A DNA stretch of 64,000 nt. Origin: a bacterium. Lineage in GTDB: Bacteria > SZUA-182 > DTGQ01. The stretch is taken from NCBI GenBank assembly GCA_040755755.1, contig JBFLZW010000022.1:111554-175553 (forward strand). The letters run 5' to 3'. The translations under genes and the position numbers were made by a program. The first letter of the stretch is position 1. Every line of letters begins with the position of its first letter. The notes beneath the pieces were generated by a model that was given only the letters and a program-made list of their open reading frames with translations, did no database searches and had not been told where the DNA came from. Below, piece after piece: positions 9,176 through 19,117 of the stretch.

Positions 9176-10261
9176 ATGAAGCGGTTTTCATCCAGTTTAT
9201 GGATTTTTTTCCTGATCAATCTGCTGGTCCAGTTTTTTCTTGTTTCACCGCCGGCCTTTTTCAAAGCTGAAGCCAAAGAGACCACGGCAGGTAACAAGGC
9301 AGGCAGACAGAAGGCCGGGGACCGGAAAGATGCTCAGGCTGAAGACGATCAGGAGCAGAAGGTTGAAAACAGGTCGGTTAAACTTGTCGGCACCCTGGGT
9401 GAATCCCGGACTGTCGAGATGAAGGGAGGCCAGGATGGTATCGCGGTACATCTGGCCCAGAATTCGAAGGGTGATCTTTATGTAGTAAAAAATATACCCT
9501 CCGAGATAGCGGTTTACAGCAGGGATGGCAAGTTTTTATTCAAATTCGGCAAGGAAGGCAGTGGTCCGGGTCAGTTCCTCCAGCCGTTCAGCGTCGCCAT
9601 TGATAGTCAGGATAAAGTATACATCTGTGATGTCAAGCGGGAGAAGATACTGGTTTTTTCCTTTGCCGGTGAATTTGTGGAAGAATTTTCCTCCAAGTCG
9701 GCTCTGACCGCAGATGACAAATATCAGAATGCCGCTCCGGGTTGCATTGCCATTGATAAGAAAAGCAATCGGCTCTATGTCAGTGATGCCTCGAATGGCC
9801 ATATCTGGATTTATGATCTGCATGGCAAGTTTTTGCAGTATTTTAAAGGCAAGGAACAAGGCATGTTTTGCACTCCCGGAGTTGTCTGCTTCGATCAGCA
9901 GAACCGGATATTTGTGCCGGAAGGTATGTGCGACCGGGTTCGGGTTTTTAAGCAGGACGGAACAGAGCTTTTTCAGATCGGCGGGCAAAGCGGGGAACTG
10001 GCCGGTCAGTTTTCCCGTTTGACGGGAGTGGCTGTTGACAGTAAAGGCCGGGCTTATGTAAGCGACCTCCTTCTGAAATGTGTTCAGGTATTCAGCCCTG
10101 AAGGGAAATTTGTCGGTGCAATCAAGTGGATGGACAGCAAAGAGGGTAAGACCTATTTCACCATGCCAACGGGAATCTTTATCGGGAATGACGGCTCGAT
10201 TTTGGTTACTGATCAGGAGGTCAATAAGATTTATATAGTCAAGGATGGAAATCAAAAATAA
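9176..10261 (+). CDS. Exported NHL-repeat beta-propeller protein (paralogue)
   Basis: ATG 9176 is chosen over upstream ATG 9119 because of the ribosome-binding site GGAGGGGG and the signal peptide (SLWIFFLINLLVQFFLVSPPAFF). Between the signal and the propeller is a charged Lys/Glu/Gln-rich stretch of about 50 residues (about 28-75). NHL repeats follow (for example PFSVAIDSQDKVYICD, LTGVAVDSKGRAYVSD, NGHIWIYDLHGKFL). It is homologous to 5517-6509 and likewise precedes a multiheme cytochrome gene, so the gene pair appears duplicated. Probable sigma-54 control from 9003. Confidence 0.9.
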   Translation: MKRFSSSLWIFFLINLLVQFFLVSPPAFFKAEAKETTAGNKAGRQKAGDRKDAQAEDDQEQKVENRSVKLVGTLGESRTVEMKGGQDGIAVHLAQNSKGDLYVVKNIPSEIAVYSRDGKFLFKFGKEGSGPGQFLQPFSVAIDSQDKVYICDVKREKILVFSFAGEFVEEFSSKSALTADDKYQNAAPGCIAIDKKSNRLYVSDASNGHIWIYDLHGKFLQYFKGKEQGMFCTPGVVCFDQQNRIFVPEGMCDRVRVFKQDGTELFQIGGQSGELAGQFSRLTGVAVDSKGRAYVSDLLLKCVQVFSPEGKFVGAIKWMDSKEGKTYFTMPTGIFIGNDGSILVTDQEVNKIYIVKDGNQK

Positions 10262-10466
10262 TCATGTCTATCAGTCAATAAACAGCTTATTGAAAAAGGG
10301 AAGGAGTGGACAATGATGACGTAGCCGGTGATTGAATGGAGAGATTCGATTTTGAGAGTTTGGGAAGGTTGTTATTATCCGGAATTGAGAGGGTTTAAAA
10401 TTTAAGATGCTGAACCGTATTAAAATGGTTGGGAGAGAGTGCTTATGGAAGAGAGGGGATCGAACA

Positions 10467-12734
10467 ATGAATAAAAAGCTAAAAACGATACTGTCTTTTC
10501 TCGGAATCTGTCTGTTTATCCTTTTCTGCTGTTCCCCTGGAGCTTACGCGGTTGACGGATCAAGGCAAACACCGTATAACGGGCATTTGTGCGTGGTATC
10601 TGGATCGAACAAGCAGGTTTGCGCCAATTGTCATATCCCCCACGCAGGAAAGGGAGCAAGAATCTGGGCCAGGAGTGAGGTTCAGGGCAAGGAGGCAACG
10701 GTAAAGACCCTGTGCGCCAGTTGCCACTATCAGGGAAATAAAGATTTTCCCCAGGTTGAATCCGGGCTGCGCATGAAGGGAAACGGCCAATATGGAGGCA
10801 AGTTCGCTGATTTGAATAATAAAAATGGAAACGTTTTTTCGGGAGGCAGCGCCAACCATGTCATGGGGCCACAATTCCAGCCCAACAGGGATGGAGGCAC
10901 AAGCTATCTCAGCAGCACTGAGGGAGATGGAGGCAGAGAGGCTGAGGTCGTCGGTTTCCCCTTCTCAAAAACCGAGGGCTTTTATTGCGGCTCCTGCCAT
11001 AACCCCCACCAGCAGCCAAATAATGATGAATCAGGACATGGAGATTACCTGCGGCTTAACTCGAAAACCGGCAGTGCAGGTGAAACCCACGACCGCAGGG
11101 CATTCTGCCGTCAGTGCCATCCGAAGGAAGGTAATATCAAGGGCACGGATGGAAAGTCGGTGGTCCATGTCCACGCGGGTGACGAAGGTGATCCTCAGTG
11201 CGAAGCCTGCCACCGCCCCCATGATGGATTCCACGATGCTGATCATCCAGAAAATGATGCCATGATATTTCTCGATCGTCTGGACCCCCTGGGAATCTGG
11301 ACCTACGGAACAGAAAACTCGGGGTTCCAGCAATCTCTGGGGAGAAATGCCGGGGCTCTCGGTGTGAAATATGAATCGCAGAATTGTACTTCATGCCATC
11401 TTTCAACGACTACCTGGCCCAATGCTCCGAAATTGGATAAAACCCGTGCTCATCACCCCATGGGTCAACGATGGGCACAGACCTCCTGCGGTGTTTCGGG
11501 ATGTCATGAAGGCAAGGTTCCAGGAAATGGGCTCCTTTTTAAATTGGAAGGTTCCACTGCAGATGGAAAATCCGCCCCCTTTGATCAGCAGATTTTTGGC
11601 TGTACCTCATGCCATGCATCCCATACTACCGAGATAGAGGGCAATCCAAGCTTCCTGCGGTTTGCCTCTTTCAAAGATGACGATACTGCCCTGTGCGAAT
11701 ATTGCCACAACGATCCCAAGCATCCCAAAAGCCGGAAAATGCTTGAAGCCAATGGCGGACTTCATTTTAAAACCAGGAACGATACCAAGAACCGGGTTGA
11801 ACGGACCTTCAAGGCCACGAGTGTCCGTCCGGAGAAGAAGGTTAAATGCGGCGGCTGCATGTTCTGCCATTTCATTCACTCGAACGACAAGGATGATCCC
11901 AGAGCTGGTGTATCTCCGCTCCGGGCTGATATCGATGCCATGATGAGAGTCCCTGCCGTAAAACTGGATTGGGGATCTCAGGGAGATACCACCCTGAAAG
12001 CCGATCCACTCGACCGATATGAAGCCATGTGCTATGGCTGCCATAGTAATTCCACCATTGTCGGCAGCTACGAGAAGAACGGATCGCTCCTGAACCCGAC
12101 GGCGCGCCAGAGCCATCGGTTTGCCTGCAAACCGGTCAGTCCCAATACCCGTGAGAACATCATTTCCGCGGGGGGCGTCGGTGTTCCGAAATTCCTGAAG
12201 GCCGACGGCAAGGCGGGTTCGGCAGGCGGGGTCATGGATGATTATGGCACGGTCGAGGGACAGATCTTCTGCGGTACCTGCCATGATGTCCATATTAATA
12301 CCAAACCGCCGTATCTGTATCGCCTGACCGAGGACGACCATAAATCGCCGTTCGAGGCCAATGGCTACTGCGAACAGTGCCATTGCACGGCCACGAATCC
12401 TGACCCGATGGCCCAGGGGACGACTCACCCGGTTGGAGCCGACAAGAAACCCAATGGCCGCAATACCTGCACGGCATTTCCCAAGCAATTTTTCGGCGGC
12501 AAGAGCGGTTCCCCGCTGGGTGTTACTGCCGGGAACAATACCGCCACGGATGGTGTATTGTGCCTGACCTGCCACAACACCCATGCAGCCGCAACCGCCT
12601 GGGATGGAACCATTGCCGGAGAGACTCGTCCAGCCGCTGGACAAAAAGGCAAGCATGGCCAACTGCTCGTTCAGGATAACTACTCGGCGGCACCAGGCAG
12701 CAATATGTGCAGCGCCTGTCATGATCAATTCTAA
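10467..12734 (+). CDS. Multiheme c-type cytochrome, 14 CxxCH plus one CX4CH
   Basis: ATG 10467 is chosen because GAGAGGGG lies just upstream and a classic signal peptide follows (LSFLGICLFILFCCSPGAYA). The 755-residue product carries 14 CxxCH motifs (CANCH, CASCH, CGSCH, CRQCH, CEACH, two CTSCH, CEYCH, CMFCH, CYGCH, CGTCH, CEQCH, CLTCH, CSACH) and one CGVSGCH, an expanded CX4CH site known to bind heme in some cytochromes, so up to 15 hemes. Blocks around CYGCH, CGTCHDVH and the last CLTCHNTHA resemble the 6457 cytochrome, so the two are paralogues. A 12-bp-stem terminator at 12817 ends the transcript. Role: extracytoplasmic electron transfer; partner unknown. Confidence 0.93.
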   Translation: MNKKLKTILSFLGICLFILFCCSPGAYAVDGSRQTPYNGHLCVVSGSNKQVCANCHIPHAGKGARIWARSEVQGKEATVKTLCASCHYQGNKDFPQVESGLRMKGNGQYGGKFADLNNKNGNVFSGGSANHVMGPQFQPNRDGGTSYLSSTEGDGGREAEVVGFPFSKTEGFYCGSCHNPHQQPNNDESGHGDYLRLNSKTGSAGETHDRRAFCRQCHPKEGNIKGTDGKSVVHVHAGDEGDPQCEACHRPHDGFHDADHPENDAMIFLDRLDPLGIWTYGTENSGFQQSLGRNAGALGVKYESQNCTSCHLSTTTWPNAPKLDKTRAHHPMGQRWAQTSCGVSGCHEGKVPGNGLLFKLEGSTADGKSAPFDQQIFGCTSCHASHTTEIEGNPSFLRFASFKDDDTALCEYCHNDPKHPKSRKMLEANGGLHFKTRNDTKNRVERTFKATSVRPEKKVKCGGCMFCHFIHSNDKDDPRAGVSPLRADIDAMMRVPAVKLDWGSQGDTTLKADPLDRYEAMCYGCHSNSTIVGSYEKNGSLLNPTARQSHRFACKPVSPNTRENIISAGGVGVPKFLKADGKAGSAGGVMDDYGTVEGQIFCGTCHDVHINTKPPYLYRLTEDDHKSPFEANGYCEQCHCTATNPDPMAQGTTHPVGADKKPNGRNTCTAFPKQFFGGKSGSPLGVTAGNNTATDGVLCLTCHNTHAAATAWDGTIAGETRPAAGQKGKHGQLLVQDNYSAAPGSNMCSACHDQF

Positions 12735-12816
12735 GTCGAAAGCTTGGGCTGATGTTGAGCTGGAGCTGTAGTTGAAGGCACCCGTCAAAGGGCCTTGATT
12801 CTGAGAATTACACTAT

Positions 12817-12857
12817 CCCTGGGGTTTCTGATGGTAAGGAAACCCCAGGGTGTTTTT
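12817..12857 (+). terminator. Rho-independent terminator after the cytochrome genes
   Basis: A perfect 12-bp stem (CCCTGGGGTTTC / GAAACCCCAGGG) with a 10-base loop is followed by TGTTTTT, 83 bases after the cytochrome stop codon. Confidence 0.85.
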
Positions 12858-13348
12858 GAGACTCCAATCTCTTGCCGAAACGCAACCACATAAATACCCC
12901 AGATCCAGAGAAAATTCTCCGCTAGTTTCTTCTTGCCAGTGGTCCATAGTAAGAAACGCCAGTTTGCCCAGCGGCTGAAACACGCCGCAGAAAAAAATAG
13001 CAATTTTTATATAATTAAGCTAAGATAATAAACAAAAGTTTTTCCACGAAAAGGCAAAATATAGTCGCTCATGTTGAGATACATGGCACAACATCCGGTG
13101 ACCCGCAGTAAGGATGGGGAGAAATACAACACTGCCATGTCGTCTTTCCCATAAGAGCGAAGATAGTAGCTTATATGGTTCAGATGAGGATGGTTTTACC
13201 CTATGGCCCCTGTTTACCGCGCTGGGTATTTGGTTAACATCATCGTGTATTAAGGGCAGGAGGGGGGGCTTTGAAAAAGGAAAAGTTGGTTGATGGTTAA
13301 TAAATACAGGCAAGAACAGCAAAACAAAGGCAAACGGGAGGAATTACC
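12858..13348. other. Intergenic region, nothing recognised
   Basis: About 490 bases. Minus-strand frames of 72 and 100 codons lack ribosome-binding sites and family signatures. The only supported element is GGGAGGAATT just before 13349, the ribosome-binding site of the next gene. Confidence 0.5.
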
Positions 13349-16300
13349 ATGAAAGTCAGGTTATCGAAGAACACTGTGTGCTTCATTATATCAACAATCT
13401 TGTGTACTTTTCTGCTGAAAGGTCCGGTAGCCAGGGCCCAGGTCGCTGGCCCCGGTCCGTATGTATGGATAGATGTGTCCTCAAAATCCGGCAGGGAAAA
13501 CCTGACTCTTGGGGATGATGATTTTCGAACTGTGGACCTGGAAAGTATCGGGTTTCATTTCTCTTTTTTGGGAGAGCCGCTGACTCAGCTTAAGATTTCT
13601 TCCAATGGATATCTCACCTTTGGCAATAACGATGCTGCCAAGTGGAGCAATGAGCCCCTGGCTGATTCGGCTGATCCGAATAAAGCCTATACGGGAAATC
13701 CCGGTGATATTATTGCTCCCCTGTGGGCTGATCTCGATCCCGCAACTGGGGGGGCAGTCTATTACCTTGTTGACAGGGTGAGTAAACCTGCCCGGCTTAT
13801 TGTCGAGTGGCATGATATTCCCATGCGCCACTATACCGGCGAGATTGCCTCGGACACCGTTACCTTTGAGGTGATCCTGTATGAGGAAAGTAATGAAATT
13901 GTATTTCAGTACAAGGATGTTATAACAGGAAGCGACCGTTCAACCCGCGGGGCCTGTGCTACAATCGGCCTCAAGTATCACAACCAGACAGTCAGACAGT
14001 ATTCGTACAATACCAGGAATGCACTCAGCAATGGGATGGCTGTCTCCTTTAACCAGGCAGCGCGATTTGTACCCCAGGTCTACCAGGGGACAACAGGCTC
14101 AACTCCCGGCGGGAGTACCGAGCCCGGCAGCGGGACTACGCCTGGCAGTGGGACTGCACCCGGCAGTAGCACAATACCCAGTGGGAGCACTGAACCTGGC
14201 AGTGGCTCAATAGCCGGCAGCAGCGCTCCCCCCGGCAGCAGCCCCCCCCCTGCTGCCAGTACCATTCCTGTTGCCGATACCACCCCTGCCAGCGGCCAGA
14301 ATTGTGAGCCGATTATCGAAGCTATCAATCCACCCCCCAATTCCACGAATATTTCGGTCAACCCGAAGATTACCCTGAATATCAGGGCCCTGTGTGGCGG
14401 GCTCGACCGGAATTCCATCCGCCTTTTTGTCGATGGACGCAATGTCACCAGTGCAGCCACCATCGCCGATACTTCACAGGGGCTCACCCTGAGCTACCGG
14501 CCCAATACACCCCTTGCGTGCTCGACCATTATCCCGGTCAGGGTCGAGGCAAGCGATCAGTCCGGTCATTCGGCAACCCGCAGCTATTTCCTCTACAGCG
14601 AGGATTCCTGCAAGCCATATCTGACAAGCAGTAATCCTCCTGACCAGTCCTGTGTACCGGCCAATGCCACCTTTACCTATGGTATCGGCGATCTTGGATC
14701 AGGCGTGGACATTGGCTCCGTGCACCTGACAGTAAACGGAAGTGATGTTACCGCAAAGGCAAGCATCACTGCAACAGATGAGCAGGGATGCCTCATTTCC
14801 TACACTTCCGCTGCACCGTTTGAAAAGAATCAGCGGGTTTCAGTCAGGATAACAGCCAGTGATTATGCTGTGCCCCCCAATAGCATGGAGGCTGTTTTTG
14901 AGTATATGACCTGCTATCAGGGATGGACTTATTTTTGGCTCGACAGACCGGTCTCCGATCTTGCCCTGGATAAGAAAGGCATTCTCTGGGCAGCAACCCT
15001 CGGAGCCGGACTGTTCAAGTATTCTCCCAAAGCTGACGGGGACCCGCTGAAGCCGGTTTATTGGACCGACTACCATCCCGTTACGGGTCTGCCCGGCGAT
15101 TGGATCACCTGCCTGGCTGGAGATAAGCAAGGGAATCTCTGGCTCTGCGCTCAACCGGACAATGATACGGGAGGGGGCGTGGTCAAGTTCGATCCGGACA
15201 AGGGTACCGTAGTCAAGTTTTTTCCGAAGGGGCAAAACGGGCTGCCCGATGATCCGATCCATGATCTTGCGATCGACCCCAATGACGGTGTCTGGGTAGC
15301 GACCCAGAATCACGGCGTTTTCCGTTTGTACAACCAGCAGTGGAAGCTCATGTTTGATACCAGTCGCGGCCTGACTGATAACTGGGTCAAGGCCATAGCC
15401 CCGGATGATGCAGGCAATATCTGGCTGGCTACGGAATTCGGCGACATCTTTAAATTCAATTCAGCCAACCAGCTCATTTACAGCTCGAACCTTGACAGCT
15501 CGTTCTCCGTTTTCAATGCCTATGGTATCAATATCAACTCACTTTTCTTCGACCCTGTGGAAGATACTCTCTGGGTAGCTACAGGAGATGGAGCATATCA
15601 TTATCGTGCCGATCGTGCGGTCCGGTGGTCCAAAGTAACCGGCCTGGCAAGCAAGGGCGTAAACGCGATTTTTCCGGTGACCCGGAGTGATTATCCCGGT
15701 GAAAAGTACTGGTTTGCTGCCGATGGCGGCATTTTTGCCACCACTGACTGGAAAGCCTGGAAGAGTTATACTGCCCAGATGAATCCATATTCTTCTCCTG
15801 ATGATCAGATACGGTGCATTCAGCAGGATGCCAGCGGCAATTTGTGGTTCGGTACGGACAGTGGAGTCAGCAGGCTGGATATTACTCCGCCGGTGGTGAA
15901 GAGTATTACGCCCAATCCCGATGCCACTGAGGTCAGTTTATCGCAGGATATAACTATTACCTTCAGTGAGCCTATGGATTTTGCCTCCCTGCTGGAGAAT
16001 ATTACGATTACGCCGGATGACCCGAACTTTACAGTCAAACCATCGCCGGACCTGACCTCGATCACTTTTCAGGCCCCCAAATCAAAGCTGGCCCCAAAGA
16101 CCACCTACCAGATCAGCATTGACCAGGGCGTCATGGATCTTTCCGGAAATCAGCTCAGCTCGGCAAGAAGCAGCTCTTTCGTGACCCAACAGCAGGCCAG
16201 TACGACGACAAATACCAGCCAAACTACTTCTTATTCTTATGGAATTTGGCCGTTGTACACGTCGAACTGGCTGGCATTATTAAATCCAGACTGGTGGTCA

Positions 16301-16555
16301 TCCTATAGCTCAAGCGGGTGGTCATCGTATGATCAGAATTCGTGGCCATCCTCTCATTCAGGTTGGTGGTCATCGAACAGCTCGAACCCCTGGTCATCCT
16401 ATAATTCAAGCTGGCTGCCATCGTATAGTTCGAGCGGGTGGCCATCGTATGGCCATTCTTCCTCATATGGCCTGTTCAATAATTCATTCGGTAATTCATA
16501 TAACTGGTCTGGCAACAACTGGTCTGGGACAAATCTGTGGTCAAGCTGGCCTTAA
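13349..16555 (+). CDS. Large secreted multidomain surface protein with Trp/Ser-rich tail
   Basis: 1,068 residues with a strong ribosome-binding site and a signal peptide (CFIISTILCTFLLKGPVARA). Order: a nidogen-like domain, about 35-235 (ISSNGYLTFG, IIAPLWADLDP, IVEWHDIP); a Gly/Ser/Thr/Pro linker, about 245-312, of TEPGSGTTPGSG-like units; two Ig-like (Big_5-type) domains, about 325-520; a Reg_prop-type propeller, about 530-845 (GILWAATLGAGLFKYSP, GNIWLATEFGDIFKF); a further SbsA-type Ig domain, about 850-945; and an extreme tail, about 965-1068, rich in Trp, Ser, Asn and Tyr. No catalytic residues stand out. An adhesive or structural envelope role is inferred. It is followed by a hairpin terminator at 16595. 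Confidence 0.88.
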   Translation: MKVRLSKNTVCFIISTILCTFLLKGPVARAQVAGPGPYVWIDVSSKSGRENLTLGDDDFRTVDLESIGFHFSFLGEPLTQLKISSNGYLTFGNNDAAKWSNEPLADSADPNKAYTGNPGDIIAPLWADLDPATGGAVYYLVDRVSKPARLIVEWHDIPMRHYTGEIASDTVTFEVILYEESNEIVFQYKDVITGSDRSTRGACATIGLKYHNQTVRQYSYNTRNALSNGMAVSFNQAARFVPQVYQGTTGSTPGGSTEPGSGTTPGSGTAPGSSTIPSGSTEPGSGSIAGSSAPPGSSPPPAASTIPVADTTPASGQNCEPIIEAINPPPNSTNISVNPKITLNIRALCGGLDRNSIRLFVDGRNVTSAATIADTSQGLTLSYRPNTPLACSTIIPVRVEASDQSGHSATRSYFLYSEDSCKPYLTSSNPPDQSCVPANATFTYGIGDLGSGVDIGSVHLTVNGSDVTAKASITATDEQGCLISYTSAAPFEKNQRVSVRITASDYAVPPNSMEAVFEYMTCYQGWTYFWLDRPVSDLALDKKGILWAATLGAGLFKYSPKADGDPLKPVYWTDYHPVTGLPGDWITCLAGDKQGNLWLCAQPDNDTGGGVVKFDPDKGTVVKFFPKGQNGLPDDPIHDLAIDPNDGVWVATQNHGVFRLYNQQWKLMFDTSRGLTDNWVKAIAPDDAGNIWLATEFGDIFKFNSANQLIYSSNLDSSFSVFNAYGININSLFFDPVEDTLWVATGDGAYHYRADRAVRWSKVTGLASKGVNAIFPVTRSDYPGEKYWFAADGGIFATTDWKAWKSYTAQMNPYSSPDDQIRCIQQDASGNLWFGTDSGVSRLDITPPVVKSITPNPDATEVSLSQDITITFSEPMDFASLLENITITPDDPNFTVKPSPDLTSITFQAPKSKLAPKTTYQISIDQGVMDLSGNQLSSARSSSFVTQQQASTTTNTSQTTSYSYGIWPLYTSNWLALLNPDWWSSYSSSGWSSYDQNSWPSSHSGWWSSNSSNPWSSYNSSWLPSYSSSGWPSYGHSSSYGLFNNSFGNSYNWSGNNWSGTNLWSSWP

Positions 16556-16594
16556 CCTTCTTCCGGCACCCATCGGGAGTATGATTGTTTTATC

Positions 16595-16635
16595 CGGGCT
16601 CGCAGCCGCCATCAGGCTGCGAGCCCGTTCCTTAT
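16595..16635 (+). terminator. Hairpin terminator
   Basis: A perfect 13-bp GC-rich stem (CGGGCTCGCAGCC / GGCTGCGAGCCCG) with a 7-base loop is followed by the weak T-tract TTCCTTAT, 40 bases after the surface-protein stop codon. Confidence 0.7.
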
Positions 16636-16724
16636 CGATTCCGTTGGCTCATAGTGGTAAGACAACACACCTTTTACCAGTGATCACCCCCCTGGGGGGC
16701 AATGTCATTAATTTCAGGATTAAC

Positions 16725-16988
16725 GGGAATGGCACTTACATAAGCCAAGCTTATAATAGAGAGGACACAAAGCACACAGGGAAAAAGATCTCCCGCAGAG
16801 ACGCAGAGAACAACCAATCCGGCAAGGTCCTGATGAAAGTCGGGATATATCGATGTGTCAACGGCCTGGAAGCAAGCAAAAAGTAAAAAGGCACAAGGAG
16901 GAACTTGTTTTACTTTTACTTTTCAATGATATCCTCTGCGTCTCAGCGTCTCTGCGGGAGAATTACTAATTCTTATGTAAGTGCCATT
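16725..16988. mobile_element. MITE-like element, AATGGCACTTACA family
   Basis: The ends are inverted repeats: AATGGCACTTACATAAG at left and CTTATGTAAGTGCCATT at right (17 bp perfect). The roughly 260-bp interior holds a second inverted pair (CCCGCAGAGACGCAGAG and CTCTGCG...TCTCTGCGGGAG) and no gene. A second element with the same end sequence lies at 49275-49767. No transposase is visible; a non-autonomous element is inferred. Confidence 0.6.
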
Positions 16989-17275
16989 CGGATTAACGGC
17001 GATCAACGCCCCTCACCTTGCCCCAGGGGCTCCCTGCCGGCCATCTCCCCGAAGGGCACAGGTGTTAAGCTGAATAAGAAGGGGGACACGAAGAGCACGA
17101 AGGGGAACACGGAGCACGAAGAGAGAGAAAGACTGGCATGGGCATCCTGCCCATGCCACGAGGGACCTTGCTCTGGACCCTGACCCTTTAAAAAGCTTAA
17201 TCTCTGCGTGGTCTTCGTACCCTTGGTGTCCTTCGATGAGGGCAAGAAGGGGAAGAAGGGGGCGTGCCTTATGCC
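16989..17275. repeat. Low-complexity intergenic repeats
   Basis: Contains a CCCTCACC...GGGGCTCCCTGCCGG...CTCCCCGAAGGG palindromic unit (17010-17058, relatives at 24.6, 49.9 and 55.9 kb) and a run of ACACGAAGAGCACGAAGGGG-like units (17077-17120). No gene is seen. Confidence 0.55.
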
Positions 17276-18595
17276 TTACAACCTCGTTCCTGACGGGATT
17301 ACCGCACCTTTGGGGATAATGGTGATACCGTCCCGGACCCAGGCGATATCGCTCTGAGAATCTTTGGCTTCCGGTTTTGCCCGGATGATGACCTCATCAC
17401 CGATGCGCACGTTTTTATCGATGATGGCCCGCTCGATCTGGCAGCCTCTCCCGATGCCAAGTCGGGGCAGATCCTTGTCCGTTTCCCGGAATCTGCCCGG
17501 TTTTCTTTTCATTTCCCGGAAGTTGCCCAGTACCTGTTCGCCGTCGTAGAAATCGGCTCCCAGCATGACCACGTTATCGAGGCGGCTTCCCTTGCGGACC
17601 ACGCCGCGCATGCCCACAATGGAATCAATGATGTGGGCGCCTTTGATTTCCGAGCCTTCGACTACCAGGCTGTCAATGATCCTGGATTGCACGATCCTGC
17701 TGGGCGGCAGGGCACGGTTGCGGGTATAGAAGGGCCACCGGGGCCAGTACAGGGAAAAAGGAGGCTCAGGCTGGAGCAGGGCGAGGTTGGCCTCGAAGAA
17801 GGTGGCGATCGTCCCGATATCTTTCCAGTAGCCGGAAAAAGGATAGGCCATGACCCGGTATTGCCCGATGGCTGAAGGAATGACCTCATGCCCGAAGTCA
17901 TTTTTGGCCTGGTCGGCCAGGAGTTCGGTCAGAACCTTTGACTCGAAGACATAAATACCCATCGAGGCCAGGCAGCGGTCCGGATCGAGGGTCAGCCCCT
18001 GTGATTCAAAGATGTTCCGCGAAGCCATGAAGTGCTCGATAACTGCCGGATCTTCGGGCTTTTCGACAAACTCCTGCACCGCTCCCGACTCATCCACCTT
18101 GAGCAGCCCCATGCCCGGAGCTTCCGCCGGAGTGACCGGATAGACACACAAGGTGACATCGGCCTTCTTTTCCCGGTGAAAGCGGATGAGGTCGGCGTAA
18201 TTCATCCGGTACAGGTGATCACCAGAGAGAATGAGCATCTGCTCCGTCCGGTAATACAGGGTATGCTTCAGGGTGGCCCGCACGGCATCTGCCGTACCCT
18301 GGAACCAGTCCGTCCGCTGAAGGGTCTGCTCGGCAGCCAGAAGATCTACCAGTCCGCCTCTGAACAGGTCAAACTGATAGGTCTGCATGACATGCCGGTG
18401 CAGACTGGCTGACATGAATTGCGTCAGGACGAAGATCCGGTTGATTCCGGAATTGATGCTGTTCGAGATAGGAATGTCGATCAGCCGGTATTTACCGGCA
18501 AAGCTCACGGCCGGCTTGGCCCGCTCAAGCGTGAGGGGAAGCAGCCGTGTGCCGCGCCCGCCACCGAGAATAACAGCTATGACATCGTTTAACAT
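17276..18595 (-). CDS. glgC: Glucose-1-phosphate adenylyltransferase
   Basis: 439 residues, usual GlgC length. The N-terminal nucleotidyltransferase domain begins with the pyrophosphorylase signature ILGGGRGTRLLPLT (about 9-22), followed by KPAVSFAGKYRLIDIPISN, the GTADAVR stretch and LSGDHLYRMNY. The C-terminal part (about 310-439) is a left-handed beta-helix with hexapeptide repeats, as expected for the allosteric region. The enzyme makes ADP-glucose from glucose-1-phosphate and ATP for glycogen synthesis. GGAGGCGGG upstream of ATG 18595 supports the start. It stands alone, with no other glycogen genes nearby. Confidence 0.97.
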   Translation of the reverse strand: MLNDVIAVILGGGRGTRLLPLTLERAKPAVSFAGKYRLIDIPISNSINSGINRIFVLTQFMSASLHRHVMQTYQFDLFRGGLVDLLAAEQTLQRTDWFQGTADAVRATLKHTLYYRTEQMLILSGDHLYRMNYADLIRFHREKKADVTLCVYPVTPAEAPGMGLLKVDESGAVQEFVEKPEDPAVIEHFMASRNIFESQGLTLDPDRCLASMGIYVFESKVLTELLADQAKNDFGHEVIPSAIGQYRVMAYPFSGYWKDIGTIATFFEANLALLQPEPPFSLYWPRWPFYTRNRALPPSRIVQSRIIDSLVVEGSEIKGAHIIDSIVGMRGVVRKGSRLDNVVMLGADFYDGEQVLGNFREMKRKPGRFRETDKDLPRLGIGRGCQIERAIIDKNVRIGDEVIIRAKPEAKDSQSDIAWVRDGITIIPKGAVIPSGTRL

Positions 18596-18823
18596 GGTAA
18601 ATCACCCGCCTCCTGGTTATTGTATCGGATGAATTCATTGAAAAGTAGATTACCAGGATGAAATATTCCTCATAAAACACCTGAAACACACAAAATAATA
18701 GGCCCAGGAGATACTTTTGTACTCATGATAATATATTTTTTTACTTATAGCCGAAATAGATTTGTATGATAGCATGCTGGTATCAACCAATTAACCCTAA
18801 ACCACGGTGATGAGGTGAAGCGT

Positions 18824-19117
18824 ATGAAAAAGAAAACCCAACGCAGGTTAACCCTTTCCCTTGCATCCATACTCATAGGTAGCTTGATCTTTGCCGGTTC
18901 AGCTTTGGCTGAACCTCCAACACCACTACCAACAGGCCCTTTCATCGGCCCGGTGAGAGAAAAACTGATAGCGTTTATCAGTAATTTCAACCCGGATATA
19001 GCTGAAGAAATGACCACGAGAATAGAGGAAAGACAGGAAAAAATCAAAGATTTCATTAAGAAGATATGGTCTTCCTCGAACGATTCCCTGGACGACACAG
19101 CATCAAGCAAGAAGTAG
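18824..19117 (+). CDS. Small secreted protein, unknown
   Basis: 97 residues from ATG 18824, preceded by GAGGTG at the right spacing; an in-frame GTG at 18815 overlaps that site and is unlikely. A typical signal peptide (LASILIGSLIFAGSALA, about 12-28) is followed by a short Pro-rich stretch and a charged, helical C-terminal half (EEMTTRIEERQEKIKDFIKK). No cysteines or family signature. The 42023 gene has the same GAGGTGAAG ribosome-binding arrangement and exported start. Function unknown. Confidence 0.6.
   Translation: MKKKTQRRLTLSLASILIGSLIFAGSALAEPPTPLPTGPFIGPVREKLIAFISNFNPDIAEEMTTRIEERQEKIKDFIKKIWSSSNDSLDDTASSKK

Noticed and set aside
11607..12788. 393-codon minus-strand frame
   Set aside because: Antisense shadow of the multiheme cytochrome; no family features, whereas the opposite strand has CxxCH motifs throughout.
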